Shown here: positions 30,601 to 39,440 of the stretch, one piece after another
Numbering within the stretch: position 1 is the first letter of the stretch
Layout of the letters: every line of letters begins with the position of its first letter
Origin: Labia minor
Taxonomy: Eukaryota; Arthropoda; Insecta; Dermaptera; Spongiphoridae
DNA length: 64,000 nucleotides
Reading direction: 5' to 3'
Assembly: GCA_963082975.1 (NCBI GenBank)
Contig: OY720348.1
Coordinates: forward strand, 60,859,461-60,923,460
Program-made: the position numbers and the translations under genes
The notes under the pieces: model-generated
The model's database searches: none
What the model was told of the DNA's origin: nothing
The model's input: only the letters and a program-made list of their open reading frames with translations

Positions 30601-33449
30601 CCAAATTGCAAATATTTTAGTGTGATTGATATAAATTCAGCTTTCTGGTGTATCCAACTAAAAAAAGAAGATCGAGAGAAATCAGCATTTATAACAAAAT
30701 ACGGGAAATTTATGTTTAACGTTCTTCCTTTTGGATATAAGAATGCACCTGCAATTTTCCAAAGGATCTTATCAAGCATATTAAGAAAAAACAATTTGGA
30801 CGATTATTGTATTAACTACATAGATGACTTGTTAGTTTTTTCGAGAACATGGGAAGATCATATAGAACATATTCAACAGCTCCTACAAACTCTGGAAAAG
30901 GAAGGATTCAAGATAAAATTAGAAAAGTGTACATTTGGAACAGAATCAGTGAAATATCTAGGTCACTTGATTCAAGAAGACAAAATATCACCGGCACAAG
31001 AAAATCTTATTGCAATCAAGAAACTAAAGACACCTAAAGATAAGACTGGTGTAAGAAGTATATTAGGTTCTATAAATTTTTACCTAAAATATATAGAAAA
31101 TAGTGCAGAAAAATTTGAACCATTACACAAATTGTTAAAAAAAAATGTAGAGTTCGTCTGGACAGAAGAATGTGAAAAGAGTTTTAATTTAATAAAAGAA
31201 TACTTATGCTCTTCACCAATTCTAGCTATTTACGATGCAGAAAAAGAGGTATACATTGACACAGATGCTAGTTTGAAAGGCTTAGGGGCTGCATTAAAAC
31301 AACCACAAAAAGATGGAAGACTGCATCCTGTAGCTTACTTCTCTAGGAAATTATCAGAGAAAGAAAAAAAAATGGATATAATCCACTTAGAATGTAAAGC
31401 TATTAAAGAAGCTATTAAATATTGGCAATACTACCTAATGGGTCGAGAATTTATAGTGTGCAGCGATCATAAGCCATTAGAAAACCTAAAAACAAAATCA
31501 AGGACCGATGAAATTTTAGGGGATCTAGTACACTATTTATCTCAATTCAATTTCAGAATTATTTACAAAAAAGGGAAAGAAAATATTCTAGCGGACTTAT
31601 TGTCTAGACAACCTGTTTTGGAATATTTTGAAAACGAAGACGGAATAAAGGTGGTAAACTTAATTGAACTAAACGAAATAGTAAAAGACCAAATGGAAAA
31701 CAAGGAAGAAATTAGCTCAGATAAAAGAATAGAGAAACATAATAATGTTATATATAAAAATTTAAAAGAAAGGAAAAGAATTTATGTATCTAAGAAATTT
31801 GGAACAGAAATAATAAAAAGAATCCACGAATATTACGGCCATATAGGTGTGGCACAACTAAAAGAAAAGATAAGACCAAATTATTATTTTAAAAACTTAG
31901 ATAAAGTAATAACTGACTTCTGTGAAGAGTGCAAAATATGTAGAGAAAATAAGACGAGGAGGAGTAGAACAATAGGCTTAATGCAAAAACTTGGCCCACC
32001 AGTTGAACCATATGAAATCATGTCCATCGATACAGTAGGAGGTTTCGGAGGGAATAATTCAACAAAGAAATTTATGCACATTTTGGTGGATCATTTCACC
32101 AGATATGCATGGATATCGACATCAAAAGGCCAAGAAGCAAAAGAGTTCATGAAACTCATTGATAAAATCAAAGAAAAAAACAAAATAAAAATCATATTAG
32201 CGGACCAGTATACAGCATTAAATTCAAAAGAATTCAGGGAATATCTAAAAGGACTAGATATAAGATTAATATTCACCAGTATAGATTGCCCAACATCAAA
32301 TGGATTAAACGAGAGATTAAACCAAACACTGGTAAATAGGATAAGATGCAAAATTAATAGTGGAATGAAAGGAGCATGGTCGAAAATAGCTGAGAAATGC
32401 GCAGAAGAATACAACAAAACAATACATAGTTCAACTAAATTTGAACCAGCATATTTACTGATGGGAAAACAATCATCTATTTGTCCAGTTGAGATTTTTA
32501 AAAAACATGACCTCAATAAAGATAGAAGAGAAGCATTTGAAAACTCAATGAAAAATTTTCACATAAATAAAAAACGTGTCGACAAAACCAGAAAAATTTA
32601 CGAATTTAAGACGGGAGACCAAGTGTATATAGAGCAAGGTAACAAATTAAACAGAAAGAAGACAGATCCAGTAAGAATCGGCCCTTTTACAATAATAAAG
32701 AAGATTTCGCCAACAATGTATGAAGTGAATTGCGGAAAAAGAAAAAAAATTTCAAATTGCTTTCATAGTAGCAAGCTATCATTGTATTCGGTCGAAAAAT
32801 GATCTCAGGGGGGAAGGTGTAAATATCAAATATATGTTCTTGGTATATTTGATATTTTAAACTGGCGCCCTATTTGACTTTTATAACTAGCGCCAGTTTA
32901 GGAAGCCACCGCATTAGACTAAGTGTTAATAGTAAGAACTATTTCATTTTCTATAAAGAGAGTTGAACTGTCATCTTGTCAAATATAAATTCCTGTATTT
33001 ATTATATAATTGAATAGAAATAACTTGTAATTTAATTATTACTTTTTAGGTAAATATACCTTTTATTATCTACTATATATTACACTATATTATACTAATA
33101 ATGTAAATTACTTTTTAGTTTTAATAAAATCTGTTATTTCAACCTCTGGCATTTTTGAACTTTAGATGTATTATATTTTTTAATAAAATTCATTAATCTT
33201 CTCCTAACTTTAAATAGATTTTTTATAATGATTTAAAATAAATTTTTAGTTTGCTTAGGCTTTTCTGTATTAATTCTTTGGAATTTTTTTTTAAACTTAA
33301 TTAATTTTTGCAGGTGTTCAGCGGGACATACGCCTACACCATCTGAATATTTACAAAAAATCTTATGTTTTCTTTCGGTGAAAACTCTTAAACGATCGCT
33401 AAGCAATTTCCAAATGACAAGAGGCATCAACAGTCAATTGATTAATTGA
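27617..33449 (+). CDS. Four-exon gene with THAP-like start, interrupted by a retrotransposon
   Basis: Exons: 27617-27628, 27725-27824, 27914-27994 and 33322-33449. All introns are GT-AG (donors GTAAGT, GTAAAA and GTATGT; acceptors TTTTGCAG, TTTATAG and GTTCAG). The frame stays open through all joins, for 106 residues. The N-terminus reads MVPKVFNCIQKDC then LFYFPR. A C-x4-C pair followed by an F-P motif is how THAP zinc fingers begin, but the later C-x2-H and tryptophan are not clear, so this may be a degenerate THAP or another short finger. The C-terminal part has PTPSEYLQKIL and TLKRSLSNFQ. The acceptor at 33313 is an alternative to 33321 but would close the frame. Intron 3 was about 158 bases before a gypsy element landed seven bases after its donor. 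Further exons cannot be excluded. Confidence 0.5.
28002..28349 (+). repeat. 5' LTR of the intact gypsy element
   Basis: Starts TGTAAATATC and ends GAACTTTAG (a further A is shared by both LTRs). The first 82 bases hold two perfect inverted repeats. A TATA box (TATATAA, 28187-28193) lies 24 bases before GTAATTTAATT (28211), the likely RNA start. TTTTAATAAAATC near 28309-28321 carries a polyadenylation signal (AATAAA). Confidence 0.95.
28351..28363 (+). other. Primer-binding site, predicted self-priming
   Basis: AATTAAATTACAA, directly after the LTR, is the exact complement of TTGTAATTTAATT at 28209-28221 inside the LTR. The 11 bases 28211-28221 would be the first of the transcript if it starts 24 bases after the TATA box. 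No TGG-type tRNA primer site is present. This is the Tf1 mode of self-priming, by inference. Confidence 0.55.
28393..29704 (+). CDS. gag: gag (capsid and nucleocapsid), one frame change
   Basis: ATG at 28393, only 43 bases after the LTR. The first frame (to 29466) holds the capsid part, with WMDDFENACKKF, GPSENWYSSNL and WKTSFFDIFKKDDW, the retrotransposon Gag core pattern. It ends with a zinc-knuckle-like CSICEARGLENRFHPSEIC. The sequence then continues in the next frame (29411-29704) with a second unit, CFMCEELGKPNLFHNPNYC. Both are C-x2-C-x9-H-x4-C, a wider loop than the usual C-x2-C-x4-H-x4-C. The frame change falls in a run of ten A (29423-29432), so a one-base indel (or two-base gain) is likely. 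The second frame ends three bases after a -1 slip site leading into pol. Confidence 0.85.
29689..32802 (+). CDS. pol: pol polyprotein (PR-RT-RH-IN)
   Basis: Expressed by -1 frameshift, so it has no ATG of its own; residue numbers below count from the TTG at 29725. Protease: YDSGSNVSL (active D19). Reverse transcriptase: LCIDFRRLN and the active-site YIDD at 365-368. RNase H: DTDAS with D512, then HLECKAI and SDHKPLENL. Integrase: zinc domain H701, H706, C733 and C736; catalytic D769 (SIDTVGG), D827 (ADQYTAL) and E863 (GLNERLNQ), which is the classical D,D-35-E spacing. The end has RIGPFTII, a GPY/F-type module, and no chromodomain. All catalytic residues are present and the frame is intact to TGA at 32800. 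The second gypsy at 58843 is related but clearly a different family. Confidence 0.95.
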   Translation: MFKRVRPERLNPLIKINVIIDKKKKIKGVYDSGSNVSLINQRIIDNLKTTLLKQKSAFKTINGFNFSSGKANITLKIGNITNKLNVYVIKKNNFSYDLLLGLNAIKSFRLLQDENLDIWQKDKNNETKKLIDIEKNLDLEKGIINKKVNENKQKETQSEVHLNEQTNRNSLKVNIEHVKEKKRKIQILKLVEKYKHICAKDKYDVGKVKSREAEIRLKRDEYITSRAYNCTKPDELEIKTQIKKLLEAKLIEESDSPYASPVTLAYKKEDGRKTRLCIDFRRLNSLVIPECYPFPTISDIIEKVPNCKYFSVIDINSAFWCIQLKKEDREKSAFITKYGKFMFNVLPFGYKNAPAIFQRILSSILRKNNLDDYCINYIDDLLVFSRTWEDHIEHIQQLLQTLEKEGFKIKLEKCTFGTESVKYLGHLIQEDKISPAQENLIAIKKLKTPKDKTGVRSILGSINFYLKYIENSAEKFEPLHKLLKKNVEFVWTEECEKSFNLIKEYLCSSPILAIYDAEKEVYIDTDASLKGLGAALKQPQKDGRLHPVAYFSRKLSEKEKKMDIIHLECKAIKEAIKYWQYYLMGREFIVCSDHKPLENLKTKSRTDEILGDLVHYLSQFNFRIIYKKGKENILADLLSRQPVLEYFENEDGIKVVNLIELNEIVKDQMENKEEISSDKRIEKHNNVIYKNLKERKRIYVSKKFGTEIIKRIHEYYGHIGVAQLKEKIRPNYYFKNLDKVITDFCEECKICRENKTRRSRTIGLMQKLGPPVEPYEIMSIDTVGGFGGNNSTKKFMHILVDHFTRYAWISTSKGQEAKEFMKLIDKIKEKNKIKIILADQYTALNSKEFREYLKGLDIRLIFTSIDCPTSNGLNERLNQTLVNRIRCKINSGMKGAWSKIAEKCAEEYNKTIHSSTKFEPAYLLMGKQSSICPVEIFKKHDLNKDRREAFENSMKNFHINKKRVDKTRKIYEFKTGDQVYIEQGNKLNRKKTDPVRIGPFTIIKKISPTMYEVNCGKRKKISNCFHSSKLSLYSVEK
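29692..29698 (+). promoter_or_regulatory. -1 ribosomal frameshift site between gag and pol
   Basis: TTTAAAC, in the gag frame read as T TTA AAC, followed by GAG and a TAA stop. It fits the X XXY YYZ rule exactly, and the -1 frame is the pol frame, open from 29689. No strong downstream stem-loop was found by eye. Confidence 0.75.
32806..32817 (+). other. Polypurine tract
   Basis: CAGGGGGGAAGG directly before the 3' LTR, three bases after the pol stop. Confidence 0.85.
32818..33165 (+). repeat. 3' LTR of the intact gypsy element
   Basis: 348 bases, with no difference from the 5' LTR seen by eye. Followed by the target repeat ATGTA. Confidence 0.95.
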
Positions 33450-33450
33450 A

Positions 33451-34035
33451 AAATAGTGTAAATTTTATTTATGTGAAAAATTTTATATAATGTTTTATAA
33501 AGTTTTATTAATTATTATTGTTTAATTGAAAAATAGTGTAAATTTTATTTATATATGAGTAATTTTATACAATTTAAAAAAATGCATGCGAAAAGGGTTA
33601 ATTTATAAATAAAATTAACATTATTTTTATATTATTATTGTTAACTTAAAAATAGTGTAAATTTTATTTATGTGAAAAATTTTATATAATGTTTTATAAA
33701 ATTTTATTAATTATTATTGTTTAATTGAAAAATAGTGTAAATTTTATTTATATATGAGTAATTTTATACAATTTAAAAAAATGCATGCGAAAAGGGTTAA
33801 TTTATAAATAAAATTAACATTATTTTTATATTATTATTGTTAACTTAAAAATAGTGTAAATTTTATTTATGTGAAAAATTTTATATAATGTTTTATAAAA
33901 TTTTATTAATTATTATTGTTTAATTGAAAAATAGTGTAAATTTTATTTATATATGAGTAATTTTATACAATTTAAAAAAATGCATGCGAAAAGGGTTAAT
34001 TTATAAATAAAATTAACATTATTGTTTAATTCAAA
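33451..34035. repeat. Tandem repeat, 199-base unit, three copies
   Basis: ATGCATGCGAAAAGGG recurs at 33582, 33781 and 33980, exactly 199 bases apart. Each unit holds two AAAATAGTGTAAATTTTATT half-units. The array starts just after the stop of the THAP-like gene and may lie in its 3' UTR. Confidence 0.85.
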
Positions 34036-34435
34036 AATTGTGCAAATTTTATTTTTGTATTTTATTATTATTATTATTTTATTTTTACAGAAATTTTATA
34101 TAAGGTGTTTAAAGAAAAATATGTATAAAGGATTTGTTTACAAATGAGATAAACATCATTATTGTTAATGATATTTTGTAATAATCTATTTTCAAATAAA
34201 TATGCCACATACAACATTATTCTTTTATTATATCCATGAAAATTATGAAATTTTTCACTTAAGTGAAAAATTATTTATTTTGTGATAAGACCAACAATTA
34301 AGCAATTTTCTAAAAAAAAAAAATTTATTTCTGAAATGTCTGTTTTAGCTTTAAATAAATAATTTTTCACTTAACTTAAAAATTTCATAATTTTTTCATT
34401 CCTCCCGCTCTCATTCATTCAAAATAGATTTTAAA
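34036..34435. other. A+T-rich spacer
   Basis: Contains a self-complementary pair, ATTTTTCACTTAAGTGAAAA and its relative near 34360-34390 (AATAATTTTTCACTTAACTT). No coding frame. Confidence 0.5.
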
Positions 34436-34760
34436 AATGGTGCCAGGCCGGCCGGTTTTTTTCTCAATTAGTTCGTGCATGCATCCGCATTGCAGCGCCA
34501 AACGCTGTTTCAAAAAAATATCATTGCGTGTCCACCCCCTGCCAAAAATATAGGTGATGGACGCGTGCTGCCCTCCCTCTTCTGTCTTGCCAACCAATAC
34601 ACAGAACTGGTTATAAAGTTGCTGATCAACTGCATAGTGCTGCTACCTAGAGCTTGCTACTAAAACTGCTTCCAATGTGCAGTGGGGCACTATCCCCAGG
34701 TGGCACCACTGGCGCCAATTCAAGTTTTCAGCGCAGAAACAATTGGTTGGATAATGAATT
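34436..34760. repeat. Diverged relative of the 19.1 kb fold-back element
   Basis: AATTAGTTCGTGCATGCATC, then GCAGCGCCAAACGCTG and TTTCAAAAAAATATCATTGC, align with the right arm at 19336-19400. The rest is G+C-richer (GGCCGGCCGG, CTACCTAGAGCTTGC, CCACTGGCGCC). It shares GCATAGTGCTGCTAC with the inverse at 27341. Confidence 0.5.
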
Positions 34761-35499
34761 TGTGACATACGGATGGTCTGGGGGTCGTAGGCTAAGAATT
34801 TTTATTATTCGACTTATCAATATTACTTTATAGATTTATTTAAAAAATTATTTATAGATTAGCCACATAATTTCGAAAAGGAATATTAAATAAATATTAT
34901 TTTATACAAATTTGTTGTTGTTTTTATTTTTCACTTCGTTTTTTTTTTAAGAAAATAAAAAGAAAACAAAATTCGTATAAATAATATTTATTTAAAGTAA
35001 TCTTTTTTATTATTACTTTTTAACAGACTAATTAATTATTTAAGCAGTACGGGGTCTTTTTGGTAAAATTATAAATAAATAAAAGAAAAAAAAATCAAAT
35101 TAAATTAAAATAAATTAATATATTAAAAAATATATTTATTTTACAATATAAACATTAAAAAAAAAAAATATTTTAAAAGATAAAATATAAATCAAAATAA
35201 TTGTTATGTTAATTTTGTAGTTAGAATTGAGTCGCCCGGATTAAAGTACACTTAACGGGTTGTTCAATAAATTATAATTGGAATTGAAAATATATTATAT
35301 AATAGTACATGTAAAGGAAACATTATAAATTGATAAAATTGTGGATATAACAACTTTTAAGAATCGAGTTTTTAACAGATAAAATTCTTGTAATATTGTA
35401 ATATATGTAATTAATTTATATTAAAAATGTAAATAAAAATCTTTTGCAGAGAAAGAAAATTGATTTAAAGTAATTCCAAATCCTAAACCTCTGACTTTT

Positions 35500-35630
35500 G
35501 TACGTCCTACGCAAGGACAACGCCTATCAATTTACCTTGATTTTTTTGATCGGAGGCGCTACTTTTTATCAATGTTCACAATGTTAATCCCGGAGGCTGG
35601 GTTGACTCCGTCCCATAGACCCCAGCTATA
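35500..35630 (-). repeat. SINE copy without tRNA head
   Basis: Matches 21060-21230 (GTACGTCCTACGCAAGGACA; CCCGGAGGCTGGGTTGACTC). The tRNA-related head is missing, as in 5'-truncated retroposed copies. Confidence 0.65.
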
Positions 35631-36812
35631 TATATACATATATATATACAATTACCTTTCTGGATTAAAAGCGGATTATAGAAATATATAGATATATACA
35701 TATACTCAGGATATGTTGGTATAAATTAATTTATATTAATAAATTGATAATAATAAAATTATGATATTTTATTTCAATTCATTTCAAATGAATTAAATAT
35801 AAATTTAAATTGAATAATTATTTAAGTTATAATTAAAACATCTGGGGATGCTAGGAAGCATTACTATCAACGAACTTTTATTCATATTTATCATAAAATT
35901 GCATAAATAATTCCAATTTTTAGGATCTTAATATATTGTGAGAATTAGATAAATAATGTAGAGAGCAAAAAATATTTAAAAATAGACATTTATTTAAATG
36001 AAGTACAGAATGAAAATGTTATTGTAATCAAAATAAGAAACAATGTTTTCAAGATTTTTAATTAAAATATATAAATATAAATTTTAATATTAAATCTGTG
36101 TATCTGTCGCCAAAAATTTTCTATTTTTTAAATTTTGAAAAAAAAAAATTGAATCATCGTTATAACTTTAACAGGTGAGATTGAAAATAAATACTAATTA
36201 ATAGAATTAAGAAAATAAAATAATTTCTAATACATTTTTGGTATTTCAACTCCAAATGAATGTTTAGAAGACATAAATAATTAGAAATATAGGAAAAAAA
36301 AAATAATCTTATAATAGAATGATAATAAATATTAAATATAAAAGTCTGATTTCACATCTGTTAACAATTGTGCCATCTCAATTTGGAAAGACAGATTATT
36401 CCTGTTTATCTGATATTCGTTAATCTTAAAAGAGACACAATTTAAATACAATTTTAAATTATTATTAATTATTAATTTTCCATTAAATAACCTATGAGTT
36501 GATTATCTTTTAGGTCTAATTTTGATTATATTTTTTTTTTTTGATATATTATGTTAATGTAAATATTAATTATGTATGTAATATTTCAAAAAGCCAGAAA
36601 ATAATCAAAATATTTTTTATTAGTTCATTTATCTTTTCAAGGTTGTGCATGTCGTCACCAGGGCATTTGGTGAATCCCTTTCAGACATTAATTTTAGTCA
36701 ACATTCTAAGTTTACTTGACACCACTTGACACATTCATATAAGATCCAGATATCTACATAACTAGTTATTCTTTAAAAGTAATTAATTGTATTTGAATAA
36801 TTAAAAAAGACA
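35631..36812. other. A+T-rich spacer without supported genes
   Basis: No domain-like frame. AGAATTAGATAAATAATGTAGAG at about 35941 recurs in the F-box units near 43590 and 50910, so part of this spacer is repetitive. Confidence 0.5.
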
Positions 36813-37149
36813 ATGAATCTTGATTGTACTGAAATATTAATGAAACAAGATATTAAAATAATGAATATAAAAAGAGAATTGGAAATTTCAAATATGAAAC
36901 TTAATATATTTAGGCAACATATTCAGGTAAGAAATTTATTCAATCTAATTAGCATTTATACATTAATTTTTTTAATCTATTATAAAATTATAGAAAAAAA
37001 GTATATTAGAGAAGAATCCAATCAAACAAAGGATTACTTTATTAGAAGAAGAGAATATATTTTTAAAAGAAAGGATAATTTCAATAATAGAATCGTTTCA
37101 AAAACTTAGCGGGGAAGGAATCCGAATCGGTGAAAAAAATTGTAGGTGA
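36813..37149 (+). CDS. Coiled-coil protein, C-terminus replaced
   Basis: Exon 1 is 36813-36926 and exon 2 is 36994-37149, with a 67-base GT-AG intron (CAG/GTAAGA; AAAATTATAG). The joined frame gives 89 residues. The N-terminal 70 or so are a coiled coil: MNLDCTEILMKQDIKIMNIK, then RITLLEEENIFLKERI, with leucines and isoleucines at heptad spacing. From 37097 the DNA is the antisense of an F-box gene 5' end, so the last 18 or so residues (ESFQKLSGEGIRIG...) are read backwards from that gene. The original C-terminus was therefore lost. The charged leucine zipper resembles N-termini of multi-protein scaffold factors such as AIMP1, but that is only a resemblance. Probably a pseudogene or a chimera. 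Confidence 0.55.
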
Positions 37150-37435
37150 GGAAGAAACAATTCCAGAATTGATAATCGCATAGTAATAATATTGATCTTC
37201 ACTAAAAACAAGCAATTGTTGAAAAGTTGAATATTTCAGAATATTACCTACTAATTCTTGCGGTAATCTCCTCATATGTTGATGTAATTCTTGATCACAA
37301 CTGTAATTTACAGTTGTTTCATTTACATGAGTCATCTTCTGAACACCCTCGTTGGTTGTTTTCATCTTTTTGGATGGCATGATTTAAAAACAAAAAATAA
37401 AATCAAAAACAAAACAAATTGGAAAGTACAATTTG
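37097..37435 (-). pseudogene. F-box gene 5' fragment (fourth copy)
   Basis: Codes for the first 97 or so residues of the F-box proteins in this cluster: MPSKKMKTTNE, the F-box, through AKFLKRF. It then breaks into the coiled-coil gene. Upstream identity also stops, at about 37435, before the shared promoter region. One difference from the full copies is a tyrosine in place of aspartate in the QYYYDAII region. All leucine-rich repeats are missing. It lies outside the three tandem units and is oriented like them. Confidence 0.85.
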
Positions 37436-37721
37436 AAAAAAACCGTTAAAAACCCGTTAAAAGAATTATAAAAATAAAAAAATAATTTTAATAAAATCAT
37501 TTTGGATTTTATTAATAAATTCTTAGTGGTCCTATCTAAAAAAGTTTGTATATCTTTAACTAATTTTTTTTAAAGAACATTGGTTGTAAAGCTATTGAAA
37601 ACAGGTATTTATACATTATATATTTTTGTTAAAATTTATTGTCCTTGTTGGGCTTTGTCCCTTTGTTTGTGTTTGTCTGTGTTGGGTCTATATATACCTC
37701 ACCTCCACGTGGTTTTATCCT

Positions 37722-37870
37722 CGAGAAAAATCATCTTCATTAGTTTTTTCTTAATTTAAAATTATATGACGTCACCCAGCACTTCATGACGTCACAGCCA
37801 GCCCTTATATATTATAAATAAAATAAAATTAAAAATATTTATAATATATCCATATCTGTTTTTTTTTACA
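37722..37870 (-). repeat. Family A half-element at unit 1 start
   Basis: Reverse orientation: GGTTTTATCCTCGAGAAAAA, two TGACGTCA octamers (37767 and 37787), and on to CCATATCTG. The outer terminus is replaced by a family B-like piece (CAGTTAACCGGAAGTAGCAC). Confidence 0.7.
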
Positions 37871-39440
37871 TTTAAAATATCAGTTAACCGGAAGTAGCAC
37901 TTTATTACATTCTAAATATTCATTCACAACTCTTTATACCTATTTATATGCGGGAAAGTCTAGGGGAGGACACTCCCGCTTATTTTTATTAGTGTTTTCG
38001 AAGTATGGTCCTCCGGCCCGGAAGACATTTTGAAAATTGTATTTTGGCTCGCGCTTAAAAGTATTTTCCCAACCCTTAATGGGAAAAAGAAAAGGGCTGT
38101 ATTTAGGGTTTTCCCGGAAATTATTCGATCCATGTTTGGACTTCAACGAACATTTAAAAAAAAAAAATTGGCAAAATAGAGTTATGGCCTTACCAACCCA
38201 TTTTGCTATACGTTTTTATGTAATAGATTCTTATATTATATTAAATTTCAATTTATATATTATCTAAAATAATTTTTCAAGAAGCAAAATATTCAGGTAT
38301 TTGAAAAATCTATGAAACAATTTATTTTTAACTTGGTTCCTTGTTCATTAACAATTGAACTTTGTTTACTTGTAGAAGAATGAAAAAAAGGAGAAAGCAA
38401 CAAAAATAACTTTTTCAAAGCTTTTGTGTTTACTTGAAAAGAAGAGACAATAATAATAATAATAATACAACAAAAAGGATCTTGGCCAAAGATATTTCGG
38501 ATGTGCTATTTTAGAAAAAAGAAAAAAAGATATTCAAGGGTTTTTTTTTTTGGTTGTGACAAAAGTTGGAATAAGAATTTATTGACATTTTAAAATGTAT
38601 TTAGAAAGTTCTAAATCATCTTATTTTAACTGATCTTAATATTTTTAATTATTATAATATATATTATTATAAATTATTAATTTAAAAATCGAGAACAAAA
38701 CATTCATGGTTTCTCTTTATTAAAAATATTCTTAATTATTTAAATTTTTACAAACTTGTATTAATTTATTAGACTAAAAGTAAGAGAAACCATATAATAA
38801 ATAATATGTAGATATATTATATAAGGATTTATTTTTATATTATATATAAAGAATATAGGAAAGGATATGGGATTGAATAAGGAAAATAAAATAAATTCAC
38901 AAATTTCATTTTATAATATTTATTAATATTCAATGAATTATTATTATTAATATTAATTAAGATATACCTTAAAAATATTAAACACAATCTTCATTTTTTA
39001 AATAAAACATCAATTACTATATAATGAACAAGAATAGTATTTATTTTAATAGAGACATTATATTTATAATATATGACTTAAATACTAAAATAATTTTATA
39101 AATTATTTAAAATTATTTTTTAAATAATTTAATTTCAATAAAATAAAACAAAATTACAAAATGTTTATTTATTATTATTCTACAATAATATATTTTAAAA
39201 ATTGTGCAATACTTACAAATATTAGAATAATATATTTATAATATATTTAACTTTAACAATATTTTTTTTCATTTAAATACAAGCATACAATGGTAATTTA
39301 TTTAATTTTTTTTCATATTAAAGTAGTATTTATTTTCAATTATTAAAACGTATATTTAAATAATTTTAATATTATTATTTTAAAATATAAATCTTAAATA
39401 TTAAAATAACTTAAACTTTTATAACGATCATAAGAAATAT
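37871..39440. other. Non-coding part of unit 1, 3' of F-box gene 1
   Basis: A G+C-richer patch at 37950-38150 (CGGGAAAGTCTAGGGGAGG; GGTCCTCCGGCCCGGAAGAC) is the same in all three units. The rest is A+T-rich. A short frame is kept in all units, but only because the DNA is nearly identical. Confidence 0.55.

Larger units (their letters stand above)
28002..33165 (+). mobile_element. Complete Ty3/gypsy LTR retrotransposon
   Basis: 5,164 bases: 5' LTR, short leader, gag, pol, polypurine tract and 3' LTR. The two 348-base LTRs look identical, so insertion is very recent. The target duplication is ATGTA at 27997-28001 and 33166-33170; if the LTR ends one base later it is TGTA. The pol order is protease, reverse transcriptase, RNase H, integrase, which places it in Ty3/gypsy. 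There is no env. The gag frame carries one change in an A-tract, so this copy may not be fully active. It lies in intron 3 of the THAP-like gene, in the same orientation as that gene. Confidence 0.95.

Noticed and set aside
33233-33430. 65-residue minus-strand frame
   Set aside because: Antisense to exon 4 and the intron end of the THAP-like gene. The plus strand has the consensus acceptor and continues the upstream frame.
37940-38146. 68-residue minus-strand frame kept in all three F-box units
   Set aside because: The DNA is nearly identical in all units, so conservation of the frame carries no weight. No domain, start context or splice signal was seen.
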